Assembly (NCBI GenBank): GCA_028824965.1
Contig: JAPKBD010000006.1
Span: 1-37,204 of the forward strand
Length of the DNA: 37,204 bases
Direction of reading: 5' to 3'
Source: Alphaproteobacteria bacterium
GTDB taxonomy: Bacteria > Pseudomonadota > Alphaproteobacteria > GCA-2731375
Both the position numbers and the translations under genes were made by a program. The notes below the pieces were generated by a model. That model was not told the DNA's origin. It worked only from the letters and a program-made list of their open reading frames with translations, and ran no database searches. This document shows positions 10,335 to 21,033 of this stretch, in pieces; the stretch's first letter is position 1, and every line of letters starts with the position of its first letter.

Positions 10335-11828
10335 GTGAATAACGACGGCGCAATATTGGGCTGGAATAAAGGTGCCGAGCGCCAAACCGGTTACAAGGCG
10401 GATGAAGCTATCGGTCGAAATATAGATTTCATGATAGCACCGGTTGACAAGGATCGGTTTTGGCAGGAATTGACCCCCGCCATCTACCGCGACGGAACGA
10501 CCGAATTTGACGTCTGGGCGCAACATCGCTCGGGCAGGCTCTACCTTGATCACAGCTCTGCCTCTGTGGTGCGTGATCCCGACGGCCGCGTCATTGGCGC
10601 TATCAGCTGCAATCTGGACGTCACAGAAAAATTTCGGGCGGAAGAAGCCTTGCGTGCCTCAGAACAACGACTTGCGGGCATTTTAAACATGGCGCCCGAA
10701 GCCGTGATCACAATTGATACGGAGCAGCGTATCACGCTGTTTTCGCAAAGCGCTGCACGCATATTTGGCTACGAGGCCGAAGAGGTCCTGGGCTGTCACC
10801 TGGATATGCTTATTCCTGAAGTATTGCGCGACATCCACCACGCCCATGTGAAAGATTTCGCCGAAAGCACGGATGAACGCAGGGAACTGAAATCAATCGA
10901 AGGCGTCTATGGCCTGCGCAAGGATGGTCGACAATTCCCTGCCGAAGCCAGCGTCTCCAAACTGCAGTTAGCGGATGAGACTGTATTTACGGTTCTGCTC
11001 CACGATATCACAGAGCGCAAATATGCCGAGAAGGCTTTGATGGAAGCCAAGCATCAGGCCGAAGTCACCAATCGCACAAAATCAGAATTCCTGGCCAATA
11101 TGAGCCACGAATTGCGCACCCCCCTAAATGCCATCCTTGGCTTTTCCCAGATGCTGATGCAGGGCATGCTGCGCGAGGGGCAACCGGAAAAGGTCAATGA
11201 ATACGCCACTGACATTTTTAACAGCGGTTCCCATCTGCTGGAAGTGATCAACGATCTACTCGATCTGGCCAAGATTGAAGCCGGCCATATGGATTTGGAA
11301 GAAGCCGAAGTCGACATCTCCGAAGTCGTTGCCACATGCCTACGCCAAGTGGAAAGCCTCGCACGGCAAGGCAGCCTGACCATCGCGAATGACGTGCCCG
11401 AAGGTTTGCCCATGTTGTGGGCGGATGAGCGCAAGTTGAAGCAAGTCGCCCTGAACCTGTTGTCGAACGCGGTAAAATTTACGCCCGCAAATGGCAAAAT
11501 CAGAATTTTCGCGGGCCTTGATGACAGCGGCCAAATGTTCTTAACCGTCTCCGACACCGGCGAGGGCATGACACCGCACGAAATAGAAATTTCCCTGCAG
11601 CCGTTTGGTCAAGCGGGCGAGGCCATGATCCGCCAGCATGAGGGTACGGGCCTGGGATTGCCGCTATCGCGTTCTCTCTGCCAACTTCATGGCGGCAATT
11701 TGGAAATCGAAAGCGCCAAGGGCGTTGGCACGACCATCCTGGTATCATTGCCGTCCGAACGCATTCTAAGTGATCAAACATGGCCGCTATCATCGAAGCA
11801 ACCTATGGCCGACGATGCAGCTGACTAG
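10335..11828 (+). CDS. C-terminal half of a broken PAS sensor histidine kinase
   Basis: A 497-residue frame. GTG at 10335 is the first possible start but has no convincing ribosome site. In the same frame, upstream codons back to the TAG at 10275-10277 read as PAS sequence (HLRHQALVFDQVHDAIVYV). It contains the rest of that PAS, a second PAS (ILNMAPEAVITIDTEQRITL) and the HisKA dimerisation helix with phospho-acceptor His in FLANMSHELRTPLNAILGFS. The HATPase domain follows, with N box NLLSNAVKFTP, G1 DTGEGM and G2 GTGLGLPLSRSL. All kinase motifs look intact. No response regulator gene is adjacent, so it was an orphan kinase. A product lacking the membrane sensor would be soluble and uncoupled from its signal. 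Confidence 0.82.
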   Translation: MNNDGAILGWNKGAERQTGYKADEAIGRNIDFMIAPVDKDRFWQELTPAIYRDGTTEFDVWAQHRSGRLYLDHSSASVVRDPDGRVIGAISCNLDVTEKFRAEEALRASEQRLAGILNMAPEAVITIDTEQRITLFSQSAARIFGYEAEEVLGCHLDMLIPEVLRDIHHAHVKDFAESTDERRELKSIEGVYGLRKDGRQFPAEASVSKLQLADETVFTVLLHDITERKYAEKALMEAKHQAEVTNRTKSEFLANMSHELRTPLNAILGFSQMLMQGMLREGQPEKVNEYATDIFNSGSHLLEVINDLLDLAKIEAGHMDLEEAEVDISEVVATCLRQVESLARQGSLTIANDVPEGLPMLWADERKLKQVALNLLSNAVKFTPANGKIRIFAGLDDSGQMFLTVSDTGEGMTPHEIEISLQPFGQAGEAMIRQHEGTGLGLPLSRSLCQLHGGNLEIESAKGVGTTILVSLPSERILSDQTWPLSSKQPMADDAAD

Positions 11829-11866
11829 AGCGACCTGCGTTCTATTGAACGCAGACAGGTTGCTCT
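11827..11866 (+). terminator. hairpin after the kinase gene
   Basis: Arms AGAGC-G-ACCTG-CGTTC and GAACG-CAGA-CAGGT-T-GCTCT pair around a TATT loop with one mismatch and a small bulge, starting within the kinase stop codon. No clear T run follows. It lies between the 3' ends of convergent genes, so it could serve the kinase and the VOC gene together. Confidence 0.5.
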
Positions 11867-11877
11867 AATAAATTGAT

Positions 11878-12264
11878 CTAGTCGTAGTTGCTGATTTCGA
11901 CCAAATTATCTTCCGGGTCACGAAAATAGATCGAGGTTAAGGTGCCGATAGCACCCGCGCGCGCGACGGGTCCTTCAATGACATCTATCCCACGGGCCTG
12001 TAATTCCGCCTTAATTTCGATGACCGGCGTTGTACTGATCAGACAAAAATCCTGAGTTCCCGCTAAATGTTGTGGCGCATGCAGGCCGCTATAGCCACCC
12101 GCCGTTTGCAGGTTGATCTTTTGCCGGCCAAAATGCAGCGCAAGACGGCCATCGCCAAACGTCACCTTCTCCATATCCAGGGCATGGACATAAAAATCCG
12201 CCATAGCCTCAACATCCCCACAAGGCATAACAAGGTGATCGAGGCGGTCTATTTCAATACGCAT
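11878..12264 (-). CDS. VOC (glyoxalase/bleomycin resistance) family protein
   Basis: A 128-residue vicinal oxygen chelate protein with two beta-alpha-beta-beta-beta modules. The start RLDHLVMPCGDVEAMADFY carries the first metal-ligand His. ALHFG lies at the end of the first module, and the end RDPEDNLVEISNY carries the Glu ligand. Such proteins include glyoxalases, dioxygenases and antibiotic-binding proteins; motifs alone do not choose between them. ATG at 12264 is preceded by GGGAGA at 7 bases, which lies at the foot of the hairpin 12275-12305. It probably follows the SDR gene on the same strand. Confidence 0.88.
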   Translation of the reverse strand: MRIEIDRLDHLVMPCGDVEAMADFYVHALDMEKVTFGDGRLALHFGRQKINLQTAGGYSGLHAPQHLAGTQDFCLISTTPVIEIKAELQARGIDVIEGPVARAGAIGTLTSIYFRDPEDNLVEISNYD

Positions 12265-12274
12265 TAAAATTCTC

Positions 12275-12305
12275 CCGAGAGCATGTCTGCTTTAAACATG
12301 CTCGG
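12275..12305 (-). repeat. hairpin between SDR and VOC genes
   Basis: GAGCATGT (12279-12286) and ACATGCTC (12296-12303) pair perfectly around a 9-base loop, with outer CC/GG extending it past a two-base bulge. On the minus strand it ends beside the ribosome site of the VOC gene. It may be an attenuating terminator or an RNA-stability hairpin between the two genes. Confidence 0.5.
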
Positions 12306-12349
12306 ATTCTTAAGAAAAAAGCAATTGAACCAATCAATTGAAAATTGCT

Positions 12350-13093
12350 TTAAAATGATTCTTTGTAAGGGCGCAGATCAATCTCGAAACTCCACGCGCT
12401 ACGCGGCTGCAGATGCATCTGCCAATAAGCCTCGGCTATATCATCTGGTTTCAACAGGCCGTCTTCACCGCGCGCTTCCACCGCATCAGGGTTACCTGTG
12501 CGCAGCTTTTCACCATCAATGCCGCCATCAATGACGAAATGCCCCACATGGATGCCTTGGGGGCCCAACTCCTTTGCCATAGATTGGGCCAGGGATCGCA
12601 ACCCAGCCTTGGCGGACGCAAAGGCTGTAAAGGGCGGTTTGCCCCGCATGGACGCCGTGGCACCGGTAAAGAACAGGCTGCCCCGGCCTCGCGGCACCAA
12701 TCGGCGGGCCGCTTCCCGGCCGCTTAAAAAACCGCCGAAACAGGCCAGACGCCAGGTTTTCTCAAACCACGACGCCGTCATCTCCAATATCGGCATGCGG
12801 CTGTTATTGCCCGCGTTATAGGCCGTCAGGATCAAACCATCGCCATACTGATCCGCCGCATCGAATAATGCGATAACCTGATCCTCTTCCGTGGTATCGC
12901 ACAAAAAGGCCGTGGCCGCCCCGCCCATCCCATGAATTTCGGCGGCGATGGCATCAATCTTTTCCCGGGTCCGCCCGGCAACAAAAACATGCAGGCCACC
13001 TTTGGCAAAGCGGCGGCAAAGTGCGGCACCCAACCCGGCGGAGGCACCCACACCCACCACGACGGCGCTGTTGTTGCTTGAACTTTCGGTCAT
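12350..13093 (-). CDS. SDR family oxidoreductase with Phe in place of catalytic Tyr
   Basis: A 247-residue SDR-fold protein, paralogous to the one at 826-1539. The nucleotide-binding loop is VVVGVGASAGLGAALCRRFA. The active-site stretch is TGATASMRGKPPFTAFASAK, so the YxxxK Tyr is Phe while the Lys remains; Ser/Thr candidates precede it. The C-terminus carries the same QPRSAWSFEIDLRPYK motif as the paralogue, a hallmark of this subgroup. It starts 59 bases from the divergent GMC oxidoreductase ATG, so a shared promoter region and a joint substrate are possible. Whether it reduces or oxidises anything with the altered tetrad is unknown. Confidence 0.88.
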   Translation of the reverse strand: MTESSSNNSAVVVGVGASAGLGAALCRRFAKGGLHVFVAGRTREKIDAIAAEIHGMGGAATAFLCDTTEEDQVIALFDAADQYGDGLILTAYNAGNNSRMPILEMTASWFEKTWRLACFGGFLSGREAARRLVPRGRGSLFFTGATASMRGKPPFTAFASAKAGLRSLAQSMAKELGPQGIHVGHFVIDGGIDGEKLRTGNPDAVEARGEDGLLKPDDIAEAYWQMHLQPRSAWSFEIDLRPYKESF

Positions 13094-13152
13094 CTCAGGC
13101 TCTCATTCAGGAAGCATAAATTTACACGGTAGGTTTGGAGTATCACGCAGCC

Positions 13153-16054
<2,902 letters not shown>

Positions 16055-16095
16055 CGAAAAACTAAAAAAATCATTTGAAACGAGGGGCGGACATC

Positions 16096-17019
16096 ATGAA
16101 AATTGCGATCATGGGTGCAGGCGGCATCGGCGGCTATTACGGCGGCCGCTTGGCCGCGTCAGGTGCAGATGTCAGCTTCATCGCGCGCGGTGCGCATCTG
16201 GCTGCTATGCAGGCAAATGGCCTGAAGATCATCTCCCCCCTCGGCGATGTGCATATCGCGGAGGTCACGGCGACGGATGATCCCGGCACCATCGGCCCCG
16301 TCGATATCGTCATGTTCTGCGTCAAGCTGTACGATTTGGACGCTGCGTGCGAGGCGTGTAAGCCATTAATTGGCCCGGACACCGCCGTCATCTCGTTCCT
16401 CAACGGTATCGATTCGGAGGATCGCATGCGCGCCATCCTGGGCGACCACGCCGTTGTGGGCGGCACCGCGCAGATCCCATCGAACATCATCGAGCCCGGC
16501 GTGATCGAACATAAAGCGCCGCTCGCGGCCCTGGAATTCGGCGAATTGGATCGCCGCGATAGCCCCCGCCTGCAGGAATTCCATGATGTCTGCATCAATG
16601 CCGGGATTGAGACCTATCTGGTTGAGAATATCGAAACGGCGATCTGGTTGAAATTTGCCATATTGGTACCCTTCGCCACCACCTGTTGTCTGACCCGTTT
16701 GCCGGGCAAAGTTCTGATCGAAGAACCGGTGGTGCAGGAAATTGCAATCGGTTCCATGCGCGAGATCATCGCCCTGGCAGCAGCAAAGGGCGTACAATTG
16801 CCCCCCGACGCCCTGGAAAGCCGCATGTCGATGTTGAGTAATTTCGCCAATGCCATGCCATCCATGCTGGTGGACCTGTTGGCCGAAAGGCGAATCGAGT
16901 TAGAGGGGCTGCAAGGCGCAGTCGTACGCCTGGCAAAGGAATTGGGCGTACCGGTGCCTGTTCACAGCATTGCCTATGCCGCGTTGAAACCGTTTGAGAA
17001 CGGCCCGCCCAAATATTAG
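16096..17019 (+). CDS. 2-dehydropantoate 2-reductase (PanE/ApbA) family protein
   Basis: A 307-residue ketopantoate-reductase-like protein: NADPH-dependent reduction of 2-dehydropantoate to pantoate in CoA synthesis, or a related 2-keto acid. The N-terminal Rossmann loop is MKIAIMGAGGIGGYYGGRLA. The central segment is AVISFLNGIDSEDRM, and the catalytic Lys is in the ENIETAIWLKFAILVPF region. The C-terminal helical domain has PPDALESRMSMLSNFAN and a Ser/Asn-type substrate site. ATG 16096 follows GAGGGG. Bacteria often have several family members with other substrates, so panE itself is not certain. It lies 41 bases after the aminotransferase gene, so co-transcription is likely. Confidence 0.9.
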   Translation: MKIAIMGAGGIGGYYGGRLAASGADVSFIARGAHLAAMQANGLKIISPLGDVHIAEVTATDDPGTIGPVDIVMFCVKLYDLDAACEACKPLIGPDTAVISFLNGIDSEDRMRAILGDHAVVGGTAQIPSNIIEPGVIEHKAPLAALEFGELDRRDSPRLQEFHDVCINAGIETYLVENIETAIWLKFAILVPFATTCCLTRLPGKVLIEEPVVQEIAIGSMREIIALAAAKGVQLPPDALESRMSMLSNFANAMPSMLVDLLAERRIELEGLQGAVVRLAKELGVPVPVHSIAYAALKPFENGPPKY

Positions 17020-17172
17020 GTCAGCATACTTTCCATAAAATAATTTGCGAATCCGCTTGCGCCCGGCCCCTGCCCGTTGATTAAATTGACATAAGGCATA
17101 TCTGCGGAGGCCGACATCCAGAATTCGGCCCCCCAAATTCTCTTGGGATTGCCTTTGGGATGGACAGCGTAG
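17016..17172 (-). pseudogene. possible antisense remnant: C-terminus of an unidentified gene
   Basis: The 166-base gap between the PanE-like and EF-G-like genes reads on the minus strand as a protein-like tail. Segments include HPKGNPKRIWGAEFWM, then PYVNLINGQGPGASGFANY, ending in MESMLT and TAA at 17016-17018. Codon choice looks coding and the composition is not that of random antisense. The upstream part would run into the EF-G gene, so only a remnant could exist. I do not recognise the family. It may be chance. Confidence 0.3.
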
Positions 17173-17185
17173 ATTGGGAAGCAAG

Positions 17186-19213
17186 ATGACAAACAGCAAA
17201 CCCGCCGGCCCCCGCAGCGTCGCAATTATCGGGCCTTACCTTTCCGGCAAGACAACCCTGTTAGAGGGTCTTTTATATACAGCTGGTGCGACGGCGCGCA
17301 GAGGTTCGGTCAACGAAGGCAACACCGTCGGCGATAGTACGCCCGAAGCCCGCAATCGACACATGAGCACAGAGGTCAATGTCGCCTCGGCCACCTTTAT
17401 GGACAGTGATTTCACCTTCCTGGATTGCCCCGGCTCAATCGAGTTGTTGCAGGAAAGCCTGTTTGCATTGTCGGGTGTCGATGCCGCCGTTGTCGTCTGT
17501 GAACCCGACAGCGACAAGGCCCAGGCCCTTGCGCCGTTGTTGCATAGTCTTGATGCGCGCGGCATTCCCCATATGCTGTTTGTAAACAAGATCGACAAGG
17601 CGACAATCACGGTTCAGGCATTACTTGATGCCCTGCAACCGATCTCCAACAAACCAATGGTCTTGCGGCATATTCCCGTACAGCAGGGCGATGATATTTC
17701 CGGCTATATCGACCTGGCATCGGAACGTGCCTATCACTATCAACCGGGCCAGGCATCGGAAGTCGTCGAACTGCCGGGCGGGGAGGAAGACGCCTTTGCC
17801 GAAGCACGCTACGGCATGTTGGAGGCTTTGGCGGATTTCGACGACGATCTGATGGAAAAGGTCCTCGAAGACATCACCCCCGAAAAGGACGAACTATACG
17901 CCAACCTGACCAAGGATTTTCAGGATGGCAAAATCATTCCTGTCCTGTTGGGTGCTGCCGAACAGGAAGGCGGGTTATTCCGCCTGTTGAAGGCTCTGCG
18001 CCATGAAGTTCCCAGCGCCGACGCCGCAGCCGCCCGCAACGGAACGGACGCAGCCACAGGTACGGTCGCACAGGTGCTGAAAACCTATAACACCCAACAT
18101 GGCGGCAAATTATCCATTGCCAGGGTCTGGGACGGTGAGATCAAGGACGGCATGACCCTGAATGGTCAACGGGTATCTGGCATGTTCCGCATGATGGGCG
18201 CTGAGCAGCAGAAAATATCCTCTGCACTTCCGGGCGAGGTGGTTGGCTTGGGGCGTATGGAGAATGTGGTCACAGGTGCAACCCTATCTGACAATGGCGT
18301 AGAAGCCCTGCCCACGGCGGACGTTCTACCCCCCGTCTATTCCCTGGCCATTTCCGCCGTGCGCCGGGATGACGAGGTGAAGCTGTCCACCGCGTTGGCC
18401 AAGGTGCGGGACGAAGACCCCTCCATCTTTGCCGGCCATGATGATACGACACATCAATTGGTCCTGCGCGGCCAGGGCGACATCCATCTGAAGATTACCA
18501 TGGATCGCCTGAACCATAAATACGGCCTTGAGGTCACCTCCAACCGGCCCAAGGTGCCGTATATGGAGGCCATTCGAAAAACCGTGGAACAGCACGGGCG
18601 ACACAAAAAGCAATCGGGGGGGCATGGTCAGTTCGGTGATGTGCATATAGAGATCAAGCCCCTGCCCCGGGGTGCCGGGTTTGAATTCGTTGACAAGATC
18701 GTCGGCGGGGCCATACCACGGCAATATATTCCTGCGGTCGAAGCCGGCGTGAAGGAATACCTCAACAAGGGGCCCTTGGGCTTTCCCGTGGTTGATGTCT
18801 CGGTCAAATTGTTCGACGGCCAGTTTCATGCGGTGGATTCCTCGGAAATCGCCTTCAAGACCGCCGCGCGCATTGCAATGAACGAAGGCATGAAACAATG
18901 CAAGCCGGTTTTGTTGGAACCGATCGTACAGGTTGATATCGCCTCGCCGACGGAACATACACCCAAAATCAACGCCATTGTGTCAGGACGTCGCGGCCAG
19001 ATCCTGGGCTTTAACAACCGGGACGGCTGGGTCGGTTGGGATGTTGTCTCTGCCCACATGCCGCAGTCGGAACTGCACGATCTGATCATCGAGCTACGCT
19101 CCGCCACCCAAGGTACGGGCAGCTATACCGCCAGTTTCGACCGTTTGCAGGAATTGACAGGGCGTTTGGCCGATGATGTTGTCGCGGCCCACAATGAAGA
19201 GGTGGCGGCATAG
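17186..19213 (+). CDS. elongation factor G-like GTPase paralogue with altered G motifs
   Basis: A 675-residue translation-GTPase-fold protein with all EF-G domains: G domain, beta-barrel II, domains III-V (GGHGQFGDVHIEI in domain IV, SGRRGQILGFNNRDG in domain V). The G motifs differ from EF-G. G1 is GPYLSGKTT at 16-24 rather than GHIDAGKTT. Switch I has RHMSTEVNV rather than RGITI. G3 is DCPGS at 80-84, so the catalytic His after DTPG is Ser. G4 NKID at 134-137 is intact. This matches a paralogue group annotated as EF-G-like in alphaproteobacteria; its role is not established to my knowledge. True fusA normally lies in the str operon and is not here. ATG 17186 follows GGGAAG. Confidence 0.88.
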   Translation: MTNSKPAGPRSVAIIGPYLSGKTTLLEGLLYTAGATARRGSVNEGNTVGDSTPEARNRHMSTEVNVASATFMDSDFTFLDCPGSIELLQESLFALSGVDAAVVVCEPDSDKAQALAPLLHSLDARGIPHMLFVNKIDKATITVQALLDALQPISNKPMVLRHIPVQQGDDISGYIDLASERAYHYQPGQASEVVELPGGEEDAFAEARYGMLEALADFDDDLMEKVLEDITPEKDELYANLTKDFQDGKIIPVLLGAAEQEGGLFRLLKALRHEVPSADAAAARNGTDAATGTVAQVLKTYNTQHGGKLSIARVWDGEIKDGMTLNGQRVSGMFRMMGAEQQKISSALPGEVVGLGRMENVVTGATLSDNGVEALPTADVLPPVYSLAISAVRRDDEVKLSTALAKVRDEDPSIFAGHDDTTHQLVLRGQGDIHLKITMDRLNHKYGLEVTSNRPKVPYMEAIRKTVEQHGRHKKQSGGHGQFGDVHIEIKPLPRGAGFEFVDKIVGGAIPRQYIPAVEAGVKEYLNKGPLGFPVVDVSVKLFDGQFHAVDSSEIAFKTAARIAMNEGMKQCKPVLLEPIVQVDIASPTEHTPKINAIVSGRRGQILGFNNRDGWVGWDVVSAHMPQSELHDLIIELRSATQGTGSYTASFDRLQELTGRLADDVVAAHNEEVAA

Positions 19214-19238
19214 CCGCAATGAAGAGGTGGCGGCATAG
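19192..19238 (+). repeat. 22-base direct repeat across the EF-G-like stop codon
   Basis: The last codons and stop of the EF-G-like gene (19192-19213) are repeated exactly at 19217-19238, a 25-base period. The second copy lies in the intergenic region 3 bases after the first. It looks like a recent tandem duplication of the 3' end that left the reading frame unharmed. Confidence 0.85.
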
Positions 19239-19298
19239 GCGCTAGGCGGTTACATTGCGGGTCGAACAGAAAAAAAACGAAATTGGGGAGACCACATC

Positions 19299-20096
19299 TT
19301 GGACACATCAGCAGCCGCCGAAGCAGCGGAAATATTGGCCCAGGCACGTCGCAGCGGCATCAACATCGATGCCCTGCCGGAGCATCTGCAACCACAAAGC
19401 ATTGACGAAGCCTATCAAATCCAGGGCCTGCTGATCCCCTTAATCGAGGAGTTATCAAACGGCAAACGCTTTGGCTATAAGGGCGGTGCAACAGCAGAAG
19501 GTCCGCAAAAGCTGCTGGGTATTGATCATCCTTTCATGGGCGTTCTGATATCTTCCTACTGCCTGAACAGCGGCGATACGGTTCCGGCCGATGCCTGCAA
19601 GGCCAAATTGCTGGAGATGGAGTTCGCCTTTCGCATGTCGGAAGACCTCCCCCCCGCCGCTGCCCCCTATGATGTGGGCGGTGTATTGGCCGCTGTCGGT
19701 AGCTTCCTAACGTCGATAGAAGTGGTTGATCTGCGCTATACGGTGGGCATGGGTGCGGGTGGTTTGCAGGTTATTGCGGATAATTCAGCGGCCGGGTTTT
19801 GGGTTCAGGGAGAGGAATTTACCGACCTGAACATGGTCGATTTCGATGACCATGCGGCCTCTCTGTCCATCAATGGTGAATTCGTCGTGGACGGTAATTG
19901 TTCCAACGTTTTGGGCAACCCGCTGAATTCCCTGACCTGGCTTGCCAATACCCTTTGCATGCGGGGGGAATACTTGAAAGCCGGTGAGATTATTACCGCC
20001 GGATCATTTATGTCCCCCACACCGGCCCAGGCAGGCGACGAGGCCGTTGCCGATTTTGGTGCTTTGGGCAAAGTTTCGGTCCGGTTTGGAACGTAA
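19299..20096 (+). CDS. 2-keto-4-pentenoate hydratase-like protein (FAH superfamily), copy 1
   Basis: A 265-residue MhpD/XylJ-type protein. Enzymes of this group add water to 2-hydroxypenta-2,4-dienoate in meta-cleavage pathways, or decarboxylate related oxo acids, with a divalent metal. The expected residues are visible: Lys61 in GYKGGATA, the metal ligands Glu106 and Glu108 in LLEMEFAFRM, and Glu141 in SIEVVDLRY. TTG at 19299 is the start, with GGGGAG 8 bases upstream; no ATG is available nearby. The next gene, 20 bases on, is a paralogue with the same residues at the same positions. No ring-cleavage dioxygenase or aldolase lies in the window, so the pathway is open. Confidence 0.88.
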   Translation: MDTSAAAEAAEILAQARRSGINIDALPEHLQPQSIDEAYQIQGLLIPLIEELSNGKRFGYKGGATAEGPQKLLGIDHPFMGVLISSYCLNSGDTVPADACKAKLLEMEFAFRMSEDLPPAAAPYDVGGVLAAVGSFLTSIEVVDLRYTVGMGAGGLQVIADNSAAGFWVQGEEFTDLNMVDFDDHAASLSINGEFVVDGNCSNVLGNPLNSLTWLANTLCMRGEYLKAGEIITAGSFMSPTPAQAGDEAVADFGALGKVSVRFGT

Positions 20097-20116
20097 GGTG
20101 GTCGGAACCTAAAACT

Positions 20117-20911
20117 ATGGACAGCCAAAGTTTTGACCGAGCCGCGGAAATGTTAATGCAGGCCCGGTTGGATCGCCGACGTCTGTCCGCTCTGCCCGAT
20201 AATTGCAGGCCGGGTGATGAGGCGGGCGCCTATGACATTCAGGACAGATACGTCCGCCTGATGCTGGATCACTACGGCGGCGATATTGTCGGCTATAAGG
20301 CAGGCTGCACTAATGTGACGGCACAACAGCAACTGGGCCTGTCATCACCCTTTGCCGGGCCGTTGCTGTCCCACTTAGTCATGACCAGCCCCGCCGTCAT
20401 ATCAGCAGAGAGCGGCTTTATGCGGATGATTGAGGCGGAGATCGGCTTTCGCCTGGGCCAAGACCTGCCCGGCCTTGCAACGCCTTATACAGCTGCAACA
20501 GTACGCCCGGCCCTGGGAACCGTATTCGGAGCCATCGAAGTGGTGGATTCCCGCTACGAAGATTGGACCACAGCAGGCGCGCCGCAGCTGATTGCGGATA
20601 ACGTCTGCACCGGCTTTTGGCTATATGGGACTGAAAGCAGCGACATCGCGGCCCTGGACCTTGCCAATCACCCTGTGCAGGTTCGCCGCAACGGCCTTGC
20701 AGCCGAACAGGGCAGCAGCGCCAATGTGTTGGATAATCCCCTCAACGTGGTGGCTTGGCTGGCCAATCATCTGATTTCCCGGGGCACCATATTGAAAGCG
20801 GGGGACCTGTTGACCACAGGCACCATGATCGCGGTCAACAATGCGGAACAAGGCGATAGGATTGAAGCCGACTTTGGTACGTTAGGCGTCGTATCCGTCT
20901 CGTTTACTTAG
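20117..20911 (+). CDS. 2-keto-4-pentenoate hydratase-like protein (FAH superfamily), copy 2
   Basis: A 264-residue paralogue of the preceding gene. The active-site set is conserved at identical positions: Lys61 in VGYKAGCTN, Glu106 and Glu108 in MIEAEIGFRL, Glu141 in AIEVVDSRY. The end ADFGTLGVVSVSFT mirrors ADFGALGKVSVRFGT of copy 1. It begins 20 bases after copy 1, so the two are co-transcribed and may form a hetero-oligomer (as 4-oxalocrotonate decarboxylase and hydratase do) or act on two related substrates. The sequences differ widely elsewhere, so the duplication is old. Cytoplasmic; substrate unknown. Confidence 0.88.
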   Translation: MDSQSFDRAAEMLMQARLDRRRLSALPDNCRPGDEAGAYDIQDRYVRLMLDHYGGDIVGYKAGCTNVTAQQQLGLSSPFAGPLLSHLVMTSPAVISAESGFMRMIEAEIGFRLGQDLPGLATPYTAATVRPALGTVFGAIEVVDSRYEDWTTAGAPQLIADNVCTGFWLYGTESSDIAALDLANHPVQVRRNGLAAEQGSSANVLDNPLNVVAWLANHLISRGTILKAGDLLTTGTMIAVNNAEQGDRIEADFGTLGVVSVSFT

Positions 20912-21033
20912 GGCGGCACCTAAACCTTGATCACGAGAGTTTGAGGTAACAAAGTCTTGTTATATTTTCTATATATCCGACATTAGACCATATGCGGGCG
21001 CTATGTGCCGGAAGCAACATTAGGGAAACGACA

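Larger units (their letters stand above)
9134..11828 (+). pseudogene. parent gene: membrane dCache-PAS-PAS-PAS histidine kinase, disrupted
   Basis: The two frames above together make one colinear kinase of about 895 codons. They are separated by a single-base frame change near 10200-10203 (apparently one extra base) and by an in-frame TAG at 10275-10277, 72 bases further on. Homology-like sequence runs through both lesions without a gap, so the breaks are recent or are sequencing/assembly errors. Confidence 0.7.

Noticed and set aside
9134-11828. Kinase as a natural two-gene split receptor and kinase pair
   Set aside because: PAS sequence continues through the gap in one frame apart from a single base and a TAG, and the second frame has no good start or ribosome site.
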